A DNA stretch of 64,000 bases, from the NCBI RefSeq assembly GCF_016864555.1, contig NZ_CP044011.1:1817501-1881500 (forward strand), given 5' to 3'. Positions 29,034 to 38,197 of this stretch are shown one piece after another. The notes below the pieces were generated by a model that worked only from the letters and a program-made list of their open reading frames with translations, was not told the DNA's origin and did not search any database. A program made the translations under genes and the position numbers. Every line of letters begins with the position of its first letter. Position 1 is the stretch's first letter. The stretch is from Sinorhizobium sp. BG8. Lineage in GTDB: Bacteria; Pseudomonadota; Alphaproteobacteria; Rhizobiales; Rhizobiaceae.

Positions 29034-30841
29034 CTATTCGAGTTCTACGACGTAAGAATTCGTGGCGTCTCCAGGCCCCATGTCGTCCCAGGTCAAGACG
29101 CGAACCGATTTCATGTCCTTCTGGCCGCGCCGCTCGTCAAAGTACATTGCGAAATCGTCGCCTTTCTTGTGCTCGTTTGGCTTGCCCGAGTTCCAGTTTC
29201 CATATGCAAGCGGCTGCCCGTTCTGCCAGCGCCACCCGCTTCTCGGTTCGCGGCCGCCCTCATCCTGAACCAGACCGATCCACGATCCCATCTTGTATCC
29301 GGTGCTTTCGGAAACATCGAAGCCCATGTGGAAGAAGCTCTGGTCGCCGTTCATCAATGACGCGACGAACTCGTTCTCCGCCTTCGACGTAATGACGGCA
29401 AGATAGCCGCCGCATTTCTTCGCCAACTCGTCGGCGATCATATGCACGGCCATGATGTGCTGTACCACGATGTAGAGATGTCCCGAGAAGGAGCCGAAAA
29501 CCTTGGGACTTCGAGGGGCACATGCCAGGGCCTTGAGGACGACGGGGTCGGTCTCCAGGCCGGAAAAGTCCTCGGGATCGTAACGACGGGCATTCGTGGA
29601 AGAATAGATACCGTCCTCTCGCCAGTTGAGAGAGACTCCGAGCCGGTCGGCCGTCTCCTCGTTCACGAAGCCGGTACCGGGGAGACCGACCGAACGCTGG
29701 AATGCTGTGATGGCCTGCCGTGTCTGGCTTCCAAAAGCCCCGTCCGCTGTTCCGGACGTGATGCCTTTGGCGGCGAGGGCGATCTGGATCTCCTTCCTCT
29801 TCTGCGGGCTCGTGACGAACCGGCTTTCCTTCTCCTGGGCCGTCGGCGTTATGGTGCTGCCCGCCGGCTGCATCTGCTGGAGGAACTGGCGGGCGAGCAC
29901 GGCCTGCTCGCTCGAGCGGTGCTTGGCGACGAACTGCTTCCATGTCCTCGCGGTATTGATGCGAAGCGCCTTGCGGAAATCCGCCTCGGCCTCGATCGCG
30001 ACAGGGTCGATCACTTCAGGCGCCTTCTCTTCGGGAATAGCGGCTTTCTCCGGCCCGAAATAGAACTCCAGCACCAGCGAGGAGAGCAGTTGCGGTGACT
30101 GGCGGTCTTTCGTCTCGCTGCGCACCTGGCGGATCACCCGCTTGAACGCGGTGCCGACTTCGAGGCCGGGCGCCGCCAGATTGCCAATGAGGGCCTTGGT
30201 GAAGGGCGAATGATCGCCGATACCGTCGAGCGCGACCTGACCGGGTGCTGCGGCAAAGGCGACCATCGTGCCCGAACCGCTGGACCTGATCGGCGCAAGT
30301 CCCGGGTTGCCGCTCCGCGTGAGGCACCCTCGACCTCGGCATTCAGCCTGTTCGCCAGGGGATTGTCGCGGCAGGCGTCGATGAAGAGGAGCGAGACCTT
30401 TGCCCGCCGTTCCATTGCGCTGATGACCTCGGAGAGCGCCAGCGTCTCGCCGGGCACATCGAATTCGCTTGCGAGCGCGGCCTCGGTTCCGAGCAGGAAA
30501 TTCTCGCCGCGAAGCTGCATGCCGTGGCCGGCGAAATAGAACAGGGCCGTGTCCTCCGGGCCGATCCGCCGGACGAACTGCCCAAGCGCCTCCGCAAGGG
30601 TCTTCCGGTCCGTGTCGACAAGCAGCGTCGATTGAAACTTCTGGGCCAGCAGGAAGGCGTGGAATGCCTGCGCGTCCCGTTTGGCGTTCGGGAGCGCGCC
30701 CACCGATGCGTAGTCCGAGTTGCCGACGACGAGCGCGAGCTTGTTTCCGTTCTCCTGCGCATCGGCGCGGTTCGGAAGGAAGGCCAGCATGGCCGACAGG
30801 CAAAGCACGCTTAGAAGGATGAATGCGGATCCCGTCTTCAT
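29034..30841 (-). pseudogene. Secreted caspase-like (C14) / peptidoglycan-binding / C-type lectin protein, frameshifted
   Basis: Signal peptide (1-28), then a caspase domain with the dyad His in FYFAGHGMQ (106) and Cys in LLFIDACRDNP (157). After residue ~180 the frame shifts: GLAPIRSSGSGTMVAFAAAPGQ and everything downstream lie in another frame to 29034. One G missing in the CCCGGG at 30301-30306 explains it. Restored, the protein is about 600 residues, with a PG_binding_1 domain (about 345-400, IQIALAAKGITSGTADGAFG) and a C-terminal C-type-lectin-like domain (about 455-600: CGGYLAVITSKAENEFV, WIGLVQDEGG, YGNWNSGKPNEHK). The order caspase-PG-lectin is rare. It is probably functional if the indel is an error. 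Confidence 0.82.
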
Positions 30842-31009
30842 TTTCGCCCCCGGAAGCATCACACCCATGACGCGCTCCGCGGGCGCAATATTCAAGCCGT
30901 CCAATAGACGGTGTCGCGGTATCTTTCTGGTCCGATGGAACAAAATCCGCCTTCGGCGACTTACACGCCTGTTTTTGGCGCCGATCGTCGGGCCAGGCGG
31001 AGATACTGC

Positions 31010-31156
31010 ATGAACAGGAATGCTCTCTACATGATCATCGGCGCACTCATCGTGGTGGTCGCCGGCTTTTCCTACTATGCCTACCAGGAAGAAAAGAAGC
31101 CGGATGGCGTCGAGATACAGATCGGCAAGGACGGCTTGTCTATTCAGGAGAACTGA
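31010..31156 (+). CDS. Small single-pass membrane protein
   Basis: This 48-residue protein has one N-terminal transmembrane helix (ALYMIIGALIVVVAGFSYYAY, residues 5-25) and a short charged tail ending GKDGLSIQEN. The ATG at 31010 has GGAG 8 nt upstream. Similar tiny one-helix proteins are common in Rhizobiales. It is on + between two minus-strand genes (caspase-lectin and SGNH hydrolase), and its function is unknown. Confidence 0.65.
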   Translation: MNRNALYMIIGALIVVVAGFSYYAYQEEKKPDGVEIQIGKDGLSIQEN

Positions 31157-31162
31157 GCCGCA

Positions 31163-33448
31163 TCAGCGCGGCTCGCCGTTCTCGAAGAGCACCTTCACGG
31201 CACTGGTGTATATGCCGTCGGCGATATGGGCGTGGCCCTCGGCGGTCGGATGTATGGGGCCGCCGAGCGCGCGTGACGCGGTGTAGACCCGGCCGTTCGC
31301 CCCGCCGATGAGCTCCTCCGTGATCTTTGTCTTGAAGTAAAAGGCAAGGAGGTAGGAATCGTTGAAGGTTCTGACCCAGCGCTCCCGCATGGCATAGGGG
31401 TAGAAATCGGTTGCGGGGTTGTAGGCTGTCGTCCCGAAGCGCTTCCATCCCGCGTTGTCCCGGTTCGGCAAATCGAGGATCTCGGCTGTCGGTGCGGCGG
31501 CGTCGGAGACGGATGATCCCGTGGCGCAGAAACCGTGAGGCTTGAACTTTTCGACATGGCCGTCGACGAAGGTCCACCCGTTCGCCGTCGCGATGCTGCG
31601 CAGCTTGCCATTGAGTTTCCGCGTAACCGCATCGGCAATGGCCGGCGTCACGTCGCCCGGTCTCACCTCAGACTGCGCCTTGACGCTCAAAAGTGTCGAG
31701 ACGTTCAGGCCGCGATTTCCGCCGCCGCAGAAATCGGTGGCCGTCTTGTTTGCGAGGCGCGGGTAGGCCGTCAGGATGACACGGCTCGCAGGAGCGATGC
31801 CCGACCGTTCCGTCTCGATCTCCAGCTTGGATTGGATGGCGCTTGAAAGAAGGGCGAACCGCGGATCGAGGTCCCGGTCGATCCGGCGTTCCGCCTCCTG
31901 CCTGTCTATCGCGTTCGCCGCGGACTGGAAGGCCTGCACGGCAAGTTCGGTCACGCCGGGAATGGGAACGTTGAGCAGGCCGGAATTGACGACGACCTTG
32001 GAGACGAGCGGCGCGAAGCCGATGTCGTTTCCGCCGATGCTGACGAAGAGGAGGTCGATCGGCCTGCGGAACTGACCGGTCTTCAGTTGTGGACTGCGCT
32101 TGAAGGCGTTGCCACCCGGCCATGTCGGGCAGAGTTTCTTCTTGTCCCGGTAGGGGGCCCAGCCGGAGGCCTGGACCATCTGGATCTCCCGCACGAACCG
32201 GTCCGACTGCGGCACCGTGGCGGCGAAGGCAGACAGCCCGAACTGGCCGCCCGTCAGGGAATCGACCACGCCGCTGATCTGCGGCTGGAAGAACCGGTTG
32301 GCGAGCGCGGTATTGGGGCCGCACTCGCGATGGTCCTGCGGCCAGAAAACTCCGTCGGTGACTTCGGCGCCGGAACAGGCATAGGAGACAAAGGTCACCG
32401 CATGGTGGCGCTGGCCGTGGAGCGCGAGTGCGAGCGCTGCCCGGGCCTGCGCACTGTAGATCGAGCGATGGCACTGCGGGTCGAGCCATCGCGCCTGTGT
32501 ATCCTCGGCGACGCGCTGTCCCGACTGGTTCAGCTTGCGCGTCGGGATGTTGAGGCCGGGCCGCGTCGTCGTGATCGTCGTATCGGAAATCCCGACATAG
32601 GGCGAGCGGGCCCGTTCCCTGTCGAGGGTAACGGGCAGTTCCGGGTTCCCTTCACCGGAACCGAAGGAATCCCCGATGCCGACGATCAGGAGGTCGCGCA
32701 CCGCGATCGTGGCGGCAGCCGGCGTCGGGGCCGCACTCGCGGCGGCGGAGAGCTCGTAGCTCGCTCCGTACTCCGCCCTGAGGAACACCGGCTTGCTGCA
32801 ATCCTCGGCCACCAGAACGCGTTTCTCTGGCTCGATCCCGATCTTTTCCGTGACCAGTCCGAACCCAGCATTCGGCGGGGTGGCGAGTTCCAGCCTGCAT
32901 TGACCCGTGAGCGGTTGCCAGTCGGTGCCGTTCTTCGTCTCCACGGCGATCTGGACCAGGTGGCGCTTCGGGAAGACGTAGTCGTCGTCACCATTGATCT
33001 GGCCGATGTCGCTCCTGCATCCCCTGTAGGTCTTGGATACCGCGTCCCAGCACGTTCCCTTGATCGGGGCGTTTCCGGGCTCGTTCCTGAGCATGGATGC
33101 CCATCCAAGGCGTGGATCGAAGCGGATGGGGGTGCGGTTCGGATCGGCTGCGCGCAGTTCGTCGAAGAGCTGGACGTAGGTCTTGGTGCTCCCTGGCGGT
33201 TTCTTCTGCCACCAGGAAGGACTGTTGAGGCGCTTCTCCAGCTCCGATACGAGGTTCGCGTCCTTGTCGGTGATCGTGGCGTCGGCCATGATATCGGCCA
33301 ATGCCCATTCATGAATCTTTTGGTCGGATTCGAAGCGCAGCAGCCGGAACGGCTGGACCACGCTCCAGGTAAGGCGGAGTTCGGCCGCCTGCGCGGCGGA
33401 CCCCAGGAAGCTCGCAATCGAGAATGCGACAAGCAGAGCAATACGCAT
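31163..33448 (-). CDS. Large secreted SGNH hydrolase
   Basis: This 761-residue secreted protein has a signal peptide (MRIALLVAFSIASFLGSAAQA). A ~240-residue N-terminal domain of unknown type (SWWQKKPPGS; cysteines near CWDAV and CRSDIG) precedes an SGNH esterase domain. That domain shows block I GIGDSFGSGEGNPE (Ser about 260), block III SIGGNDIGF (about 469-477) and block V GPIHPTAEGH (His about 731). SGNH enzymes hydrolyse esters of lipids, glycans or acyl groups; the substrate is unknown. The start is ATG 33448 (GGAGG 7 nt upstream). The N-terminal extension is not one I recognise. It is adjacent to the caspase-lectin gene on the same strand, 5' of it. Confidence 0.85.
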   Translation of the reverse strand: MRIALLVAFSIASFLGSAAQAAELRLTWSVVQPFRLLRFESDQKIHEWALADIMADATITDKDANLVSELEKRLNSPSWWQKKPPGSTKTYVQLFDELRAADPNRTPIRFDPRLGWASMLRNEPGNAPIKGTCWDAVSKTYRGCRSDIGQINGDDDYVFPKRHLVQIAVETKNGTDWQPLTGQCRLELATPPNAGFGLVTEKIGIEPEKRVLVAEDCSKPVFLRAEYGASYELSAAASAAPTPAAATIAVRDLLIVGIGDSFGSGEGNPELPVTLDRERARSPYVGISDTTITTTRPGLNIPTRKLNQSGQRVAEDTQARWLDPQCHRSIYSAQARAALALALHGQRHHAVTFVSYACSGAEVTDGVFWPQDHRECGPNTALANRFFQPQISGVVDSLTGGQFGLSAFAATVPQSDRFVREIQMVQASGWAPYRDKKKLCPTWPGGNAFKRSPQLKTGQFRRPIDLLFVSIGGNDIGFAPLVSKVVVNSGLLNVPIPGVTELAVQAFQSAANAIDRQEAERRIDRDLDPRFALLSSAIQSKLEIETERSGIAPASRVILTAYPRLANKTATDFCGGGNRGLNVSTLLSVKAQSEVRPGDVTPAIADAVTRKLNGKLRSIATANGWTFVDGHVEKFKPHGFCATGSSVSDAAAPTAEILDLPNRDNAGWKRFGTTAYNPATDFYPYAMRERWVRTFNDSYLLAFYFKTKITEELIGGANGRVYTASRALGGPIHPTAEGHAHIADGIYTSAVKVLFENGEPR

Positions 33449-33614
33449 GCCAGGGCCTCCGACAGATGCCGCAGGTTGAGGAAAGCAAGCCTTTTCGCCG
33501 CCGTCAACGGTTGTAATTTTGTGCGACGCAGCAAATTCCGGCGGCGAGTGCATTTTCATCCCCGCCGAGATGCGTTAAATCTTTTAGCGGAGAGGTTTTG
33601 GGTGGAGAATTGCG

Positions 33615-36281
33615 ATGCAGAAGTGGGTGTACACCTTCGGCGGAGGAAACGCCGAGGGGAATGCTGGTGACCGCGATCTTCTCGGGGGCAAGGGGGCAAA
33701 CCTGGCGGAGATGTGCAATCTCGGCCTGCCGGTTCCCCCCGGCCTGACCATCGTTACCAAAGCCTGTGCTCATTATTACGACAGTGGGCGCGTCATTCCC
33801 GATGCCTTGAAGGACGAGGTGCTCCAAGGCCTGCGCCGCATGGAGGAGATTACCGGCCGCAACTTCGGCGATACCAGCCGGCCGTTGCTCCTGTCCGTCC
33901 GTTCCGGCGCGCGCGCCTCGATGCCCGGAATGATGGATACGGTCCTGAACCTCGGCCTCAACGACAGCACCGTGCAGGCCCTCGGTCACGACGCGGGTGA
34001 TGCTCGCTTCGCCTGGGACAGCTACCGCCGCTTTATCCAGATGTACGCGGACGTGGTCATGGGGCTCGATCACGAGGTCTTCGAGGAGATCCTGGAAGAC
34101 GAGAAGGCCCGCCTCGGCCACGAGCAGGATACGGAGCTCTCGGCCGTCGAATGGCAGCATGTCATCGCACGCTACAAGGAAATCATCCAGGACGAGCTCG
34201 GGGAAGCCTTTCCACAGGACCCGGAGGTCCAGCTCTGGGGCGCGATCGGCGCCGTCTTCGCGAGCTGGATGAACGCTCGTGCCGTGACCTATCGCCATCT
34301 CCACAACATTCCCGCGAGCTGGGGCACGGCGGTCAACGTCCAGGCCATGGTGTTCGGCAACCTCGGAAACTCGTCGGCGACGGGCGTTGCCTTTACTCGC
34401 AACCCCTCGACCGGGGAGAGGGAGCTCTATGGCGAGTTCCTCGTCAATGCCCAGGGCGAGGACGTGGTCGCGGGCATCCGCACCCCGCAGAACATTACCG
34501 AGCAGGCGCGCATTGCGTCCGGCTCGGACCGGCCGTCGCTCGAAAAGCTGATGCCGGACGCCTTCGGCGAGTTCCAGCAGATCTGCGCCCGTCTCGAGGG
34601 ACACTACCGCGACATGCAGGACCTGGAATTCACCATCGAGCGCGGAAAGCTCTGGATGCTGCAGACCCGTTCGGGCAAGCGTACGGCCAAGGCGGCACTC
34701 AAGATCGCGGTCGAAATGGCCGAAGAGGGGCTGATCACCGAAGCGGAGGCAGTGTCGCGCATAGACCCGGCCTCGCTCGACCAGCTGCTGCACCCGACCA
34801 TTGATCCTAAGGCACGGCGTGATGTCATCGGCTCCGGTCTCCCGGCTTCGCCGGGTGCGGCGACGGGCGAAATCGTCTTTACCTCCGAAGAAGCGGTCCA
34901 TGCGCAGGAGGAGGGGCGCAAAGTCATCCTCGTGCGTGTGGAGACGAGCCCCGAGGACATCCATGGCATGCATGCCGCCGAGGGGATTCTGACCACGCGC
35001 GGCGGCATGACGAGCCACGCGGCCGTTGTCGCCCGCGGCATGGGCAAGCCTTGCGTGTCCGGTGCCGGCACCATCCGGGTGGACTTGCGCAATGAGCTGT
35101 TGATCTCGCACGCCGTCACGCTCAGGAAGGGCGATGTAATCACCATCGACGGTTCGTCGGGCCAGGTGCTGAAGGGCGCGATAGAGATGTCGCAGCCCGA
35201 GCTTTCCGGGGATTTCGGCCGCATCATGCAATGGGCGGACCAGACCCGTCGCATGAAGGTCAGGACCAATGCCGAAACGCCTGCCGATGCCCGCGCCGCG
35301 CGCTCCTTCGGGGCGGAAGGCATTGGTCTCTGCCGCACAGAGCACATGTTCTTCGAAGGCGGGCGCATCAACGTCATGCGCGAGATGATTCTTGCAGAGG
35401 ACGAGGCGGGGCGCCGCGCCTCGCTCGCCAAGCTCCTGCCGATGCAGCGCTCCGATTTCGTCGAGCTGTTCGAGATCATGCACGGCCTGCCCGTGACGAT
35501 CCGGCTCCTCGATCCGCCGCTGCACGAATTCCTGCCGAAGACCGACGAGGAGATCTCGGAAGTCGCCGGGATACTGTCGATAGACGAATCCTCGCTGAGG
35601 CAGCGGGTGGATGCCCTGCACGAATTCAACCCCATGCTCGGCCACCGCGGCTGCCGGCTGGCGATCTCCTATCCCGAGATCGCGGAGATGCAGGTGCGCG
35701 CCATATTCGAGGCGGCGTGCCAGGCGGCTGCCGAGACGGGCGCGCCGGTGGAACCGGAGATCATGGTGCCGTTGGTCGGTCTCAAGGCCGAGCTCGATTT
35801 CGTCAAGGAGCGCATCGAGGCGGTGGCGAAGGAGGTTATGGGCGAGGCTGGTGTGACGATCGACTACCTCGTCGGCACCATGATCGAGCTTCCGCGCGCG
35901 GCCCTGCGCGCCCATGTCATTGCGGAATCGGCGGAGTTCTTCTCCTTCGGAACCAATGACCTTACGCAGACGACGTTCGGGATCTCGCGCGACGATGCGT
36001 CCGCGTTTCTCTCGACCTACCTGCAGAAAGGCATCGTCGAGCGCGATCCCTTCGTACAGCTCGATTTCGATGGCGTTGGCGAGCTGATCCGCATCGCCGC
36101 GGAACGAGGACGCAAGACGCGCGGCACCCTCAAGCTCGGCATCTGTGGCGAGCATGGCGGCGATCCGGCCTCGATCCATTTCTGCGAGGACGCGGGGCTC
36201 GACTACGTTTCCTGTTCGCCCTTCCGCGTGCCGATCGCACGGCTTGCAGCCGCGCAGGCCGCCTTCAACGGCTGCAAGTAG
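33615..36281 (+). CDS. ppdK: Pyruvate, phosphate dikinase
   Basis: PPDK interconverts pyruvate, ATP and phosphate with PEP, AMP and PPi, feeding gluconeogenesis. The 888-residue protein is complete: an N-terminal ATP-grasp domain (FGGGNAEGN; KGANLAEM), the swivelling phosphohistidine domain with catalytic His in TTRGGMTSHAAVVARGMGK (about 461-479), and the C-terminal PEP/pyruvate TIM barrel with LKLGICGEHGGDP carrying the catalytic Cys (near 839). The start is ATG 33615 (GGAG 8 nt upstream). It is divergent from the SGNH gene. Confidence 0.97.
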   Translation: MQKWVYTFGGGNAEGNAGDRDLLGGKGANLAEMCNLGLPVPPGLTIVTKACAHYYDSGRVIPDALKDEVLQGLRRMEEITGRNFGDTSRPLLLSVRSGARASMPGMMDTVLNLGLNDSTVQALGHDAGDARFAWDSYRRFIQMYADVVMGLDHEVFEEILEDEKARLGHEQDTELSAVEWQHVIARYKEIIQDELGEAFPQDPEVQLWGAIGAVFASWMNARAVTYRHLHNIPASWGTAVNVQAMVFGNLGNSSATGVAFTRNPSTGERELYGEFLVNAQGEDVVAGIRTPQNITEQARIASGSDRPSLEKLMPDAFGEFQQICARLEGHYRDMQDLEFTIERGKLWMLQTRSGKRTAKAALKIAVEMAEEGLITEAEAVSRIDPASLDQLLHPTIDPKARRDVIGSGLPASPGAATGEIVFTSEEAVHAQEEGRKVILVRVETSPEDIHGMHAAEGILTTRGGMTSHAAVVARGMGKPCVSGAGTIRVDLRNELLISHAVTLRKGDVITIDGSSGQVLKGAIEMSQPELSGDFGRIMQWADQTRRMKVRTNAETPADARAARSFGAEGIGLCRTEHMFFEGGRINVMREMILAEDEAGRRASLAKLLPMQRSDFVELFEIMHGLPVTIRLLDPPLHEFLPKTDEEISEVAGILSIDESSLRQRVDALHEFNPMLGHRGCRLAISYPEIAEMQVRAIFEAACQAAAETGAPVEPEIMVPLVGLKAELDFVKERIEAVAKEVMGEAGVTIDYLVGTMIELPRAALRAHVIAESAEFFSFGTNDLTQTTFGISRDDASAFLSTYLQKGIVERDPFVQLDFDGVGELIRIAAERGRKTRGTLKLGICGEHGGDPASIHFCEDAGLDYVSCSPFRVPIARLAAAQAAFNGCK

Positions 36282-36297
36282 GGGCGGGAGAAGAGCT

Positions 36298-36327
36298 AGG
36301 GCGCGTTGCGGTTAACCCCAGCGCCCT
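36298..36327. terminator. Hairpin between ppdK and the small lipoprotein
   Basis: AGGGCGC (36298-36304) and GCGCCCT (36321-36327) form a perfect 7-bp stem around a 16-nt loop that contains a smaller GGTT/AACC helix. It sits between convergent ppdK and the 36328 gene. A T-tract is lacking, so termination is only probable. Confidence 0.45.
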
Positions 36328-36600
36328 CTAGCGCCGGTAGACGACGGTCGGGCCGCCGCCATAGTAGCCGGGTGCACCCCAGCCCCAGTAGGGATCGCCA
36401 TAGCGGAAGGCGCGGGAATCCGCGTCGCGATTGAGGTCGATGCGCTGGAGGCAGTCGGCAAACGCATCCGTCCCGCGGCGGAAGCCGTAGGAACGGCACG
36501 TTTGCTCGTCGGCCGCCCGGCGTTCCTCGGGCGTCATCGTTTGGCATGAAGCCAGCAGCAGGGCCATGGCGGCAAGGGCAATCGTTTTCGGCGCGTTCAT
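36328..36600 (-). CDS. Small lipoprotein with Gly/Tyr-rich tail
   Basis: This 90-residue protein has a lipobox signal (ALLLASC) and a short mature domain (EERRAADEQTCRSYGFRRGTDAFADCLQRIDL with two cysteines). It ends in a glycine-, tyrosine- and tryptophan-rich tail (YWGWGAPGYYGGG). This pattern recurs in small rhizobial lipoproteins of unknown function. The start is ATG 36600; the frame is open to 36642 but the lipobox fits the later start. Confidence 0.72.
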   Translation of the reverse strand: MNAPKTIALAAMALLLASCQTMTPEERRAADEQTCRSYGFRRGTDAFADCLQRIDLNRDADSRAFRYGDPYWGWGAPGYYGGGPTVVYRR

Positions 36601-36677
36601 GCTCGTATCTCGGGGCGAGAGCGACGGATATTGATCGAGCACTGCATTACTGCGAAGACGGCCGTGACCGCAAGCGC

Positions 36678-37061
36678 CTACATGTGCTGCAAGACACCGA
36701 CGAAGGCTTCTGCGAAGCGCTTCAGACCTTCCGTCCGCTCGCCGGGATCCTCAATCCGGATCGCCGTTGCGCTTTTGTCGAGCAGGGCGAACACGATCTG
36801 AAGGCCCTGGCCGTCGACGTCAGGAATGCGCAACGCCGCAATCCTCTGGCAGTCGTCGGCAAGGTCCGAGGCCGGAAGGTCGAAGAGGAAGTCGCCGCCG
36901 ACGCTGCGTGCAGCATCGCGTACGGCGTCGGCAAAACCTTCTGGACCGGCATTGAAACCGTCCAGCGAAAGGGCCAGCTCGACCATCTCGAGCGGGAGTG
37001 GAGCTTCGGCATTTTTCGGCGCACGCGCCTCGGTATCGGCAGTGCTAGGCAACATACTCAT
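36678..37061 (-). CDS. Conserved small acidic protein, unknown function
   Basis: This 127-residue soluble, acidic protein has no signal peptide. Blocks such as LPLEMVELALSLDGFNAGPEGFADAVRDAA and DGQGLQIVFALLDK look like one compact domain; the family is not recognised. It carries one cysteine (ADDCQR). Two adjacent starts (ATG 37061, ATG 37055) are possible; AGGAG is best spaced for 37055. It is 77 nt upstream of the lipoprotein gene on the same strand and divergent from the DUF1499 gene. Confidence 0.6.
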   Translation of the reverse strand: MSMLPSTADTEARAPKNAEAPLPLEMVELALSLDGFNAGPEGFADAVRDAARSVGGDFLFDLPASDLADDCQRIAALRIPDVDGQGLQIVFALLDKSATAIRIEDPGERTEGLKRFAEAFVGVLQHM

Positions 37062-37264
37062 GCTCCTGTTTGTCCGGTACGTTGCCAAAATTGGGAAGGA
37101 GCGTGGCATTTTTGCGGCAGGCGTCCGCAAACGGTCCGGTGCGCCTCTTTGGGGATTGCCCGCTTGCAACTTGACGCGGGCCGCGCAAGGCTGTCTTTTC
37201 GGATGATACGACTCTGGCCGCGACGCGGCGGGCGTGCATCGAGACAGGGGTGTTCGAGGGTAGC

Positions 37265-38176
37265 ATGGTTCTGGCGATCGAGTACCAAAGACCGGTCTCC
37301 TACGCCGCCTACTGGTCGCGGCGCCTGGCGCTGTTCGGGCTTTTCTTGTTTCTGCTTTCGCTTCTCCTGCACCGCTTCGGCCCGCTGACCACGCCGCATT
37401 TCCTGGCGATCGCAGCCCTTTCCGCGACTCTGTCCTTCGTGGCCGTGCTTCTGGCGGCGATCGGTCTCGTGCGCCTCTGGATGGTCGGCGCAAAGGGCGG
37501 AAAGGCGGCGTTCCTTGCGCTCCTGCTCTCGATCCTTCCACTCGGGGCGGCGGGGGCCGCCGGTTACGCCTATTTCTATCGTCCCGCCATCTTCGACGTG
37601 ACGACGGACACGCTCGACGCGCCGCCGTGGCTGAAGTTTCCGCTCGCCAAACAGGATTGGCTGCCGCGGCCGGATTACGCGACAGCGCGCGATCGCGAGC
37701 TGCAGCTCGCGGCCTATCCGGGTCTTACGGGACGACGTTACGACGGCGCTCTCGACCGCGTCTATCAGGGCGTGCGCAAGGTGGCCGAGGAAAACGACAT
37801 CGTCATCACCGAGGAGAGCGGTCTCGAAAACATCCTCGTGGACCTCGAGGACCTCGCCGTGGACCGGTCGGGCAAGGAGCCGCAAAGCGATGAGATCGGC
37901 GAGGTGCCGATACCGCTGCAGCGGCCGTCTCCGCTGCCCTCCGCCGATGGGATCGGGCGCAGTGCTGACGTCTTGATGCAGGGCGAGTGGCGCACGCTCA
38001 TAGCCGGTTTCCGCTTCGACGTGATGATCCGGCTGCGGGAGGAGGCGGAGACAACGCTCGTCGACATCCGCGTTGCATCGCGCTACGGGCCGCACGATCT
38101 CGGAATGGGGGCAGCGTTCGCCGAAGCCTATCTCAAGGCGCTGGATGCCGAACTGCTCGGTATCGCCGGAGACTGA
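37265..38176 (+). CDS. DUF1499 family membrane protein
   Basis: This 303-residue protein has three N-terminal transmembrane helices (about 20-40, 48-72 and 80-105), then a periplasmic or cytosolic DUF1499 domain. The domain is recognised by VTTDTLDAPPWLKFP at its start, the region AEENDIVITEES, and the C-terminal TLVDIRVASRYGPHDLGMGAAFAEAYLKAL. DUF1499 proteins have no known function. The start is ATG 37265 with GAGGG upstream. It is convergent with the MBL hydrolase gene. Confidence 0.82.
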   Translation: MVLAIEYQRPVSYAAYWSRRLALFGLFLFLLSLLLHRFGPLTTPHFLAIAALSATLSFVAVLLAAIGLVRLWMVGAKGGKAAFLALLLSILPLGAAGAAGYAYFYRPAIFDVTTDTLDAPPWLKFPLAKQDWLPRPDYATARDRELQLAAYPGLTGRRYDGALDRVYQGVRKVAEENDIVITEESGLENILVDLEDLAVDRSGKEPQSDEIGEVPIPLQRPSPLPSADGIGRSADVLMQGEWRTLIAGFRFDVMIRLREEAETTLVDIRVASRYGPHDLGMGAAFAEAYLKALDAELLGIAGD

Positions 38177-38197
38177 CGGGAGCGGGACGCATTTCGT

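Noticed and set aside
32087-33670. 527-codon plus-strand frame over the SGNH hydrolase
   Set aside because: It has no motif, and the minus-strand gene carries the SGNH blocks and a good signal peptide.
33504-36179. 891-codon minus-strand frame over ppdK
   Set aside because: It is antisense to a full-length PPDK with all catalytic blocks, so it is a shadow.
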